Assembly: GCF_033406955.1 (NCBI RefSeq)
Contig: NZ_CP137734.1
Location: 6,386,001-6,450,000 of the forward strand
Source of the DNA: Streptomyces violaceoruber
GTDB lineage: Bacteria > Actinomycetota > Actinomycetes > Streptomycetales > Streptomycetaceae
Direction: 5' to 3'
Length of the DNA stretch: 64,000 bases
Shown here in pieces: positions 17,165-23,970 of this stretch; the first letter of the stretch is position 1, and the number at the start of each line of letters is the position of its first letter. The notes below the pieces were generated by a model. That model was not told where the DNA came from. It saw only the letters and a list, made by a program, of their open reading frames with translations, and did not search any database. The translations under genes and the position numbers were made by a program.

Positions 17165-18115
17165 CTACTCCCAGTCCCAGCCGATCCCCAGCATCCCCGA
17201 CCTGACCCGCGGCTCCACGAGGTGCACCGAATGGTGCTGCCCGCTGAGCACCAGCTCCTGCCGGCCGCCGCGCGGTGCCGCCGGAGAGTGCTGCGTGAAG
17301 CGGTGGCAGCGCACCGGAAGCGCCGCGGCGTCGAACCGCACCTGGAGCGCGTACTGCCCGCCCGCCGTACCGAACCCGCGGACGTACTCGCGCGACACAC
17401 CGGCCGTGGCGTCCTCGACGCCGTAGCGGAAGAGATGGGTGTCGCCGGCCCCCAGCCGGGTGTCGAAGAGCAGCTCGGTGACGAGCACACCGGTCTCCTG
17501 GTGGGTGCGGACACGGCCCGTGCGGCAGTTCTCCAGCGCGTGGACGGTCATCCGCGCGGGAACGCATCCCGGATCGCCGTAGTGGACCGCGACGAAGCGG
17601 TCCACGCCGTCTCGGTGGGCACGGACGATGAGGTGCGACTCGCGTCCCGCCAGCTCACGGCGGGGGCCGATGCGGATCCGTTCGTGGTGCCCCAGGGTGT
17701 GCACCCCGCCGTCCGGCGACGGGTAGCCCAGTTCGGTCAGCAGCTGGTCCAGGACGCCCGACGCCGCCAGGTGGGCACGGTAGGAGCGGCCCGCGGGCCG
17801 TCGCTCCTCGGGTTCCGAGTCGGCCTCGGCGAGCAGGCGTATCAGCGACTCCTCGGGCAACTGGAGTATCTCCTCCAGGGCCCGCACCGCCCGGAGGGAC
17901 TCCGGACGCTGCGGACGGCGGGCGCCCTGCTGCCAGTAGCTCAGACTCGTGACGCCCACCTTCACCCCGTGGCGGGACAGATGGTGCTGCACGCGCTGCA
18001 GCGGCAGTCCGCGGGCGGCGATCGCCGCCCGCAGGGCGACGTGGAAGGGACCACCGCGCAGGGCCGAGTCGAGTTGCGCGGTGGCGACGTCCGCGTGCTG
18101 TGTGGCGTGCGGCAT
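17165..18115 (-). CDS. XRE-like helix-turn-helix transcriptional regulator
   Basis: A 316-residue cytoplasmic protein. The N-terminal 90 residues resemble an XRE HTH: FHVALRAAIAARGLPLQRVQ, then VGVTSLSYWQQGARRP, which looks like a recognition helix. The rest (about 110-316) is a beta-rich region with many arginine, histidine and aromatic residues and no domain I can name; it may be a ligand-binding or protein-contact module. Such architectures recur in Streptomyces without known targets. The ATG at 18115 is preceded by AGAAGG. The gene is divergent from uvrC and its stop nearly meets the Rieske gene (17 nt). Confidence 0.75.
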   Translation of the reverse strand: MPHATQHADVATAQLDSALRGGPFHVALRAAIAARGLPLQRVQHHLSRHGVKVGVTSLSYWQQGARRPQRPESLRAVRALEEILQLPEESLIRLLAEADSEPEERRPAGRSYRAHLAASGVLDQLLTELGYPSPDGGVHTLGHHERIRIGPRRELAGRESHLIVRAHRDGVDRFVAVHYGDPGCVPARMTVHALENCRTGRVRTHQETGVLVTELLFDTRLGAGDTHLFRYGVEDATAGVSREYVRGFGTAGGQYALQVRFDAAALPVRCHRFTQHSPAAPRGGRQELVLSGQHHSVHLVEPRVRSGMLGIGWDWE

Positions 18116-18395
18116 GCAGGGGCCCTTCTGTGAAGTTCACGGCGGCTGGTCAGGCCGTCGACACGGATCGACCGGGGCCGCCCGCCCCCGCTCGCGACGC
18201 AGAGGTCTTCACATCCGTACGCCGCGCTTCAGGGCCCCGAGTCCCCCCGCATTGAAGCGTGTCGACCTAGTCCCGACAACACCTGGCGCCCGACCGCCGT
18301 CCGCTCCTGGCCGAGAACGCACGGGCCCGCGGTCCCGGAGGACACCCGCCGTGACCGGCCGACCCCGTACCGTCTTCCCCGGCCTCTCCCGCGGG

Positions 18396-18426
18396 CTGTC
18401 CACAGGGGTCCGGCCCGTCGTCCACA
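18396..18426 (+). promoter_or_regulatory. pair of DnaA-box-like sites
   Basis: CTGTCCACA (18396-18404) and TCGTCCACA (18418-18426) each differ at one base from the preferred Streptomyces DnaA box TTGTCCACA. They have the same orientation, are spaced 22 bp apart (two helical turns), and lie just upstream of the uvrC promoter. Confidence 0.45.
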
Positions 18427-18437
18427 GGCCCGCCGGA

Positions 18438-18460
18438 GTGTCGGTCCGCGCCAGTAGGGT
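18438..18460 (+). promoter_or_regulatory. RecA-NDp (PafBC-type) promoter of uvrC
   Basis: GTGTCGGTCC at 18438-18447, 7 nt, TAGGGT at 18455-18460. The core TGTCGGT fits TGTCRGT, and the -10 box ends 7 nt before the uvrC ATG at 18468, predicting a leaderless transcript exactly as at uvrB. Confidence 0.7.
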
Positions 18461-18467
18461 GTGAGTC

Positions 18468-20654
18468 ATGGCCGACCCCTCCAGCTACCGCCCCAGGCCG
18501 GGAGAGATCCCGGACTCCCCGGGGGTGTACAGGTTCCGTGACGAGCACCGCCGGGTGATCTACGTCGGAAAGGCGAAGAGCCTGCGCCAGCGCCTGGCGA
18601 ACTACTTCCAGGACCTGGCGCACCTGCACCCGCGCACCCGCACCATGGTCACGACCGCCGCGTCCGTGGAATGGACGGTGGTGTCCACCGAGGTCGAGGC
18701 GCTGCAGCTGGAGTACTCCTGGATCAAGGAGTACGACCCCCGGTTCAACGTCAAGTACCGCGACGACAAGAGCTACCCGTACCTCGCGGTGACGATGAAC
18801 GAGGAGTTCCCGCGCGTCCAGGTGATGCGCGGCCAGAAGAAGAAGGGCGTGCGCTACTTCGGGCCGTACGGGCACGCCTGGGCGATCCGCGACACGGTCG
18901 ACCTCCTGCTGCGCGTCTTCCCGGTGCGCACCTGCTCCGCGGGCGTCTTCAAGAACGCCGCCCGCACCGGCCGCCCCTGCCTGCTCGGATACATCGGCAA
19001 GTGCTCGGCGCCCTGCGTCGGCCGTATCACCCCCGACGACCACTGGGACCTGGCCGACGAGTTCTGCGACTTCATGGCCGGCCGCACCGGTACCTACCTG
19101 CGCCGCCTGGAGCGGCAGATGGCCGAGGCGGCCGAGGAGATGGAGTACGAGCGGGCGGCCCGACTGCGGGACGACATCGGGGCGCTCAAGAAGGCCATGG
19201 AGAAGAGCGCGGTCGTGCTCGCCGACGCCACCGACGCCGACCTGATCGCGGTCGCCGAGGACGAACTGGAGGCGGCCGTCCAGATCTTCCACGTGCGCGG
19301 CGGACGCGTGCGCGGTCAGCGCGGCTGGGTCACCGACAAGGTGGAGGAGATCACCACCGGCGCCCTCGTCGAGCACGCCCTACAGCAGCTGTACGGCGAG
19401 GAGAAGGGGGACGCCGTCCCCAAGGAGGTCCTGGTCCCCGCCCTGCCCGACCCGGTGGAGCCCGTCCAGCAGTGGCTGGCCGAGCGCCGCGGATCGGGGG
19501 TGTCGCTGCGCATCCCGCAGCGCGGCGACAAGAAGGCGCTGATGGAGACCGTCCAGCGCAATGCCCAGCAGGCCCTCGTCCTGCACAAGACCAAGCGCGC
19601 CTCCGACCTGACGACGCGCTCGCGCGCGCTCGAGGAGATCGCCGAGGCCCTCGACCTGGACAGCGCCCCGCTCAGGATCGAGTGCTACGACATCTCGCAC
19701 CTCCAGGGCGACGACGTCGTGGCCTCCATGGTCGTCTTCGAGGACGGGCTGGCCCGGAAGAGCGAATACCGGCGGTTCCAGATCAAGGGCTTCGAGGGAC
19801 AGGACGACGTCCGTTCCATGCACGAGGTCATCACCCGCCGCTTCCGCCGCTACCTCGCCGAGAAGGAGAGGACCGGCGAGTGGGCGGACGGCGAGGGACT
19901 GGCCGACGACGCCCGGCACCCGAACGGCGACGCCGCCCAGAACGGCGACGCCGCCCCGGACGACGGCGCCGCTCCCGACGACGGCGCGGCCCGCACGGAC
20001 GGGCGAGGGCTCACGGACGGGCAGGAGCTCACGGACGGCCCCGCGCTCAAGGACGACGACGGCCGGCCCAAGCGCTTCGCCTACCCGCCCCAGCTCGTCG
20101 TCGTCGACGGCGGGCAGCCGCAGGTCGCCGCGGCCCAGCGGGCGCTGGACGAGCTGGGCATCGACGACATCGCCGTGTGCGGCCTCGCCAAGCGCCTGGA
20201 GGAGGTCTGGCTGCCCCGCGAGGACGACCCGGTCGTCCTGCCCCGCACCAGCGAGGGCCTCTACCTGCTGCAGCGGGTCCGCGACGAGGCCCACCGCTTC
20301 GCGATCACCTACCAGCGCGCCAAACGCGCCAAACGCTTCCGCGCCGGCCCGCTGGACGACGTGCCCGGCCTGGGGGAGACCCGCAAGCAGGCGCTGATCA
20401 AGCACTTCGGTTCGGTGAAGAAGCTGCGGTCGGCGACGATCGACCAGATCTGCGAGGTGCCCGGCATAGGCCGCAAGACCGCCGAGACGGTCGCCGTGGC
20501 CCTCGCCCGGGCCACCCCGGCCGCGCCCGCCGTGAACACGGCGACCGGAGAGATCATGGATGACGACGACGGGGCACCCGAGACGACGGCGGATGCCCCG
20601 GGGGAGCCCGTGTCCGCGGGCACCCCGGACGAACGACGGGGGCAGGAGAGATGA
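18468..20654 (+). CDS. uvrC: excinuclease ABC subunit UvrC
   Basis: Dual-incision nuclease of nucleotide excision repair. The 728-residue protein has the N-terminal GIY-YIG nuclease (SPGVYRF...RVIYVGKAKSLRQRL), a cysteine cluster near CSAGVF...CLLGYIGKCSAPC, a UVR motif (about 200-235), the RNase H-like 5' nuclease domain (IECYDISHLQGDDVVASMVV ... VVVDGGQPQVAAAQRAL) and a tandem helix-hairpin-helix end (VPGLGETRKQALIKHFGSV and VPGIGRKTAETVAVALA). A polar, repetitive insert rich in D, G and A (about 470-534) splits the RNase H domain. It starts at the ATG fixed by the leaderless promoter and overlaps rapZ by 4 nt, so it heads the uvrC-rapZ-yvcK-whiA operon. Confidence 0.97.
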   Translation: MADPSSYRPRPGEIPDSPGVYRFRDEHRRVIYVGKAKSLRQRLANYFQDLAHLHPRTRTMVTTAASVEWTVVSTEVEALQLEYSWIKEYDPRFNVKYRDDKSYPYLAVTMNEEFPRVQVMRGQKKKGVRYFGPYGHAWAIRDTVDLLLRVFPVRTCSAGVFKNAARTGRPCLLGYIGKCSAPCVGRITPDDHWDLADEFCDFMAGRTGTYLRRLERQMAEAAEEMEYERAARLRDDIGALKKAMEKSAVVLADATDADLIAVAEDELEAAVQIFHVRGGRVRGQRGWVTDKVEEITTGALVEHALQQLYGEEKGDAVPKEVLVPALPDPVEPVQQWLAERRGSGVSLRIPQRGDKKALMETVQRNAQQALVLHKTKRASDLTTRSRALEEIAEALDLDSAPLRIECYDISHLQGDDVVASMVVFEDGLARKSEYRRFQIKGFEGQDDVRSMHEVITRRFRRYLAEKERTGEWADGEGLADDARHPNGDAAQNGDAAPDDGAAPDDGAARTDGRGLTDGQELTDGPALKDDDGRPKRFAYPPQLVVVDGGQPQVAAAQRALDELGIDDIAVCGLAKRLEEVWLPREDDPVVLPRTSEGLYLLQRVRDEAHRFAITYQRAKRAKRFRAGPLDDVPGLGETRKQALIKHFGSVKKLRSATIDQICEVPGIGRKTAETVAVALARATPAAPAVNTATGEIMDDDDGAPETTADAPGEPVSAGTPDERRGQER

Positions 20655-21694
20655 CCGAGCACGAGGCACAGCCCGCAGCGGAGCGAGAACAGGCGCGGCC
20701 CGCAGCCGGACGAGAACAGGCGCGGCCCGCGACGGGACGAGAACAGCCCCGGCACACCGCCGAGCGGGAACAGACGCACGACGACGGAGCACAGGTGAGT
20801 ACGGGCAAGGAAACGGCCGGGGCGCACGAGGCGGCCATCCCCGAGCTGGTGATCATCTCCGGCATGTCCGGGGCCGGCCGCTCGACGGCCGCCAAGTGTC
20901 TGGAGGACCTGGGCTGGTTCGTCGTCGACAACCTCCCGCCCGCGCTGATCCCCACCATGGTGGAGCTCGGCGCCCGCTCCCAGGGCAACGTGGCCCGCAT
21001 CGCGGTGGTCGTCGACGTCCGCGGCCGGCGCTTCTTCGACAATCTGCGCGAGTCCCTCGCGGACCTCGACGCCCGCGGCGTCACCCGCCGGATCGTCTTC
21101 CTGGAGTCCTCCGACGACGCCCTGGTGCGCCGCTTCGAGTCGGTGCGCCGCCCGCACCCCCTCCAGGGCGACGGCCGCATCGTCGACGGCATCGCCGCCG
21201 AGCGCGAGCTCCTGCGCGAACTGCGCGGCGACGCCGACCTGGTGATCGACACCTCCAGCCTCAACGTGCACGAGCTGCGCGCCAAGATGGACGCCCAGTT
21301 CGCCGGCGACCAGGAGCCCGAGCTGCGGGCCACGGTGATGTCCTTCGGCTTCAAGTACGGCCTCCCGGTCGACGCCGACCTCGTCGTCGACATGCGCTTC
21401 CTGCCCAACCCGCACTGGGTCCCGGAGCTGCGCCCCTTCACCGGCCTCAACGAGGAGGTGTCGAGCTACGTCCTCAACCAGCCCGGGGCCAAGGAGTTCC
21501 TGGACCGCTATGCCGAGCTGCTCCAGCTGATCGCCGCGGGCTACCGTCGGGAGGGCAAGCGCTATGTGACCGTCGCCGTCGGCTGCACCGGCGGCAAGCA
21601 CCGGTCCGTGGCCATGTCGGAGAAGCTCGCCGCCCGGCTCGCCGCCGAGGGCGTGGAGACGGTGGTCGTCCACCGGGACATGGGACGGGAATGA
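20651..21694 (+). CDS. rapZ: RapZ-family nucleotide-binding protein (RNase adapter-like)
   Basis: A 347-residue P-loop protein. The nucleotide-binding motif is GMSGAGRSTAAK (R replaces the usual K of GKS), the family's VVDNLPPALIPTM and VAVGCTGGKHRSVAMSEKL follow. In E. coli RapZ guides decay of the GlmZ small RNA; actinobacteria lack that pathway and the role here is unknown, although the gene is conserved beside whiA. Before the conserved core there is a 60-residue hydrophilic N-terminus holding about four copies of a 9-residue repeat (REQARPAAG-like). The ATG at 20651 overlaps uvrC (ATGA); a GTG near 20794 would remove the repeats and is the alternative start. Confidence 0.92.
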   Translation: MTEHEAQPAAEREQARPAAGREQARPATGREQPRHTAEREQTHDDGAQVSTGKETAGAHEAAIPELVIISGMSGAGRSTAAKCLEDLGWFVVDNLPPALIPTMVELGARSQGNVARIAVVVDVRGRRFFDNLRESLADLDARGVTRRIVFLESSDDALVRRFESVRRPHPLQGDGRIVDGIAAERELLRELRGDADLVIDTSSLNVHELRAKMDAQFAGDQEPELRATVMSFGFKYGLPVDADLVVDMRFLPNPHWVPELRPFTGLNEEVSSYVLNQPGAKEFLDRYAELLQLIAAGYRREGKRYVTVAVGCTGGKHRSVAMSEKLAARLAAEGVETVVVHRDMGRE

Positions 21695-21701
21695 CAGGGG
21701 A

Positions 21702-22793
21702 ATGACAGGACGTACTCCGCGGCTGGGCAGGCTGCGCCGGGTGGTGCCCGAGGGACGCGGGGGCAGACCCGCCGACGCCCGCGCCGCCCGGCCCGAACAG
21801 GCACGCGGCGGCAAGCCGCGCCGCCGGGGCGCCCAGCCCAAGGTCGTCGCCCTCGGCGGCGGCATGGGCCTGTCCGCCTCGCTCGCCGCGCTGCGCCGGA
21901 TCACCGGCGACCTCACCGCCGTCGTCACCGTCGCCGACGACGGCGGCTCCAGCGGGCGCCTGCGCGACGAGCTGGGCGTTCTGCCGCCCGGCGACCTGCG
22001 CAAGGCGCTGGCCGCACTGTGCGGCGACGACGACTGGGGCCAGACCTGGGCCCGCGTCATCCAGCACCGCTTCCAGTCCCAGGGCGACCTGCACGAACAC
22101 GCGGTCGGCAATCTGCTGATCGTCGCCCTGTGGGAGCAGCTCGGCGACCATGTCCAGGCGCTGGACCTGGTGGGCAAGCTGCTCGGCGCGCACGGCCGGG
22201 TACTGCCCATGTCCGCCGTGCCGCTGGAGCTCCAGGCCCTGGTCAGGGGCCACGACCCGGAGCGGCCCGACGAGGTGGACACCGTGCGGGGGCAGGCGAC
22301 CGTGGCGCTCACGCCCGGCGAGGTGCAGTCCGTGCACCTGGTGCCCAGCGACCCGCCCGCCGTCCCCGAGGCGGTCGACGCCGTCCTGGACGCCGACTGG
22401 GTGGTGCTCGGTCCCGGCTCCTGGTTCTCCTCGGTCATTCCGCACCTGCTCGTGCCGGATCTGCTGGACGCGCTGGTCGAGACGAAGGCGCGCCGGGTGC
22501 TCTCACTGAACCTCGCCCCGCAGCCCGGAGAAACTGAGGGCTTCTCCCCGCAGCGTCATTTGGAGGTTTTGGGACGACACGCCCCTAAACTCGCCCTGGA
22601 CGTGGTGCTGGCCGACGAGGCCGCCGTGCCCGACCGTGACTCGCTCACCGACGCCGCGAAACGGTTCGGTGCCGCGGTCGAGCTGGCTCCGGTCGCCCGG
22701 ACCGACGGGACCCCGAGGCACGACCCGGAGCTGCTGGCCGCCGCGTACGACCGTATTTTTCGGATGCATGGAAGGATCGGCCCATGGCGATGA
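21702..22793 (+). CDS. yvcK: YvcK/CofD-like gluconeogenesis factor
   Basis: A 363-residue protein of the YvcK (CuvA) family, required for growth on gluconeogenic carbon sources and for cell shape in Bacillus and mycobacteria; members bind UDP-sugars. The family motifs are VVALGGGMGLSASLAALR and TVADDGGSSGRLRDELG, then DWVVLGPGSWFSSVIPHLLV. The first 40 or so residues are a basic, arginine-rich extension not in Bacillus. It lies 7 nt after rapZ and its 3' end overlaps whiA by 10 nt, so the middle of this operon is translationally coupled. The rapZ-yvcK-whiA order is conserved in Gram-positive bacteria. Confidence 0.93.
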   Translation: MTGRTPRLGRLRRVVPEGRGGRPADARAARPEQARGGKPRRRGAQPKVVALGGGMGLSASLAALRRITGDLTAVVTVADDGGSSGRLRDELGVLPPGDLRKALAALCGDDDWGQTWARVIQHRFQSQGDLHEHAVGNLLIVALWEQLGDHVQALDLVGKLLGAHGRVLPMSAVPLELQALVRGHDPERPDEVDTVRGQATVALTPGEVQSVHLVPSDPPAVPEAVDAVLDADWVVLGPGSWFSSVIPHLLVPDLLDALVETKARRVLSLNLAPQPGETEGFSPQRHLEVLGRHAPKLALDVVLADEAAVPDRDSLTDAAKRFGAAVELAPVARTDGTPRHDPELLAAAYDRIFRMHGRIGPWR

Positions 22794-23776
22794 CGGCAGC
22801 GGTGAAGAGCGAGATCTCCCAGCTCCCCGTCACCCGGACCTGCTGCAGAAAGGCGGAGGTCTCCGCCGTCCTGCGGTTCGCCGGCGGCCTCCACCTGGTG
22901 AGCGGACGCATCGTGATCGAGGCGGAGCTGGACACCGGGAACGCGGCGCGACGGCTCAAGCGGGACATCCTGGAGATCTTCGGGCACAGCTCGGAGCTGA
23001 TCGTGATGGCGCCGGGCGGGCTGCGCCGCGGTTCGCGTTTCGTGGTCCGGGTGGTCGCGGGCGGTGACCAGCTGGCCCGGCAGACCGGTCTGGTGGACGG
23101 TCGGGGCCGCCCGATCCGGGGCCTGCCGCCGCAGGTGGTCTCGGGGGCCACCTGCGACGCCGAGGCGGCCTGGCGCGGGGCCTTCCTGGCGCACGGCTCG
23201 CTCACCGAGCCCGGCCGTTCCTCCTCCCTGGAGGTGACCTGCCCGGGACCCGAGGCGGCGCTCGCCCTGGTCGGCGCCGCCCGCCGGCTGTCGATCCCGG
23301 CCAAGGCCCGCGAGGTGCGCGGCGTGGACCGGGTCGTGGTCCGCGACGGCGACGCGATCGGCGCGCTGCTCACCCGGCTCGGCGCCCACGACTCGGTGCT
23401 GGCCTGGGAGGAGCGCAGGCTGCGGCGCGAGGTCCGCGCCACCGCCAACCGGCTCGCCAACTTCGACGACGCCAACCTGCGCCGCTCCGCCCGCGCTGCC
23501 GTCGCCGCCGGTGCCCGGGTGCAGCGCGCCCTGGAGATCCTCGCCGACGACGTGCCCGAGCACCTCGCCGCGGCGGGCCGGCTGCGCATGGAGCACAAGC
23601 AGGCCTCCCTGGAGGAGCTGGGCGCCCTCGCCGACCCGCCGCTGACCAAGGACGCCGTCGCCGGACGCATCCGCCGCCTGCTGGCCATGGCCGACAAGCG
23701 GGCCTCGGACCTCGGCATCGCCGGTACGGACGCCAACCTCGGCGAGGAGGAGCTGGCCGACAACCTCGTCGGCTGA
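22784..23776 (+). CDS. whiA: sporulation transcription factor WhiA
   Basis: Developmental regulator that, with WhiB, halts aerial growth and starts septation in Streptomyces. The 330-residue protein has the degenerate LAGLIDADG homing-endonuclease-like domain (CCRKAEVSAVLRFAGGLHL and CDAEAAWRGAFLAHGSLTEP) and a C-terminal helix-turn-helix (SLEELGALADPPLTKDAVAG, then RIRRLLAMADKRA). Length matches known WhiA. The ATG at 22784 overlaps the yvcK end. In S. coelicolor an additional promoter inside the upstream gene boosts whiA during development; I did not try to place it here. A hairpin follows. Confidence 0.97.
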   Translation: MAMTAAVKSEISQLPVTRTCCRKAEVSAVLRFAGGLHLVSGRIVIEAELDTGNAARRLKRDILEIFGHSSELIVMAPGGLRRGSRFVVRVVAGGDQLARQTGLVDGRGRPIRGLPPQVVSGATCDAEAAWRGAFLAHGSLTEPGRSSSLEVTCPGPEAALALVGAARRLSIPAKAREVRGVDRVVVRDGDAIGALLTRLGAHDSVLAWEERRLRREVRATANRLANFDDANLRRSARAAVAAGARVQRALEILADDVPEHLAAAGRLRMEHKQASLEELGALADPPLTKDAVAGRIRRLLAMADKRASDLGIAGTDANLGEEELADNLVG

Positions 23777-23819
23777 CCGGACGCCCCGTGCCCCTGGCCG
23801 CCCGGAACGAGGACAACGA

Positions 23820-23856
23820 GCCGGTGCCGGCGCCCACTTGGGTGACCGGTACCGGC
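23820..23856 (+). terminator. terminator after whiA
   Basis: GCCGGTGCCGG (23820-23830) and CCGGTACCGGC (23846-23856) pair at 10 of 11 positions around a 15-nt loop, followed by TTTC. It lies 44 nt after the whiA stop. Confidence 0.6.
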
Positions 23857-23970
23857 TTTCGCGTGTCCTTGCCGCACTCTTGACTCGATCATGAGCTGTC
23901 ATGAGCCTGGCATCTGTTCGCCGCTGTGGCGGACGCAGGCCTGTCGGACAGGCCCCATCTAGGGGGGTTC

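Larger units (their letters stand above)
18116..18467. other. 352-bp divergent regulatory region of HTH gene and uvrC
   Basis: No gene seen. It holds the uvrC RecA-NDp promoter at its right end and, just upstream, two DnaA-box-like 9-mers on the same strand (18396-18404 and 18418-18426). The left half is low-information GC-rich sequence with no clear terminator. Confidence 0.6.

Noticed and set aside
23941..23963. RecA-NDp-like CTGTCGGACA, 7 nt, TCTAGG before the M14 peptidase
   Set aside because: The -10 lacks the TANNNT pattern and the -35 lacks GTG, so the match is poor.
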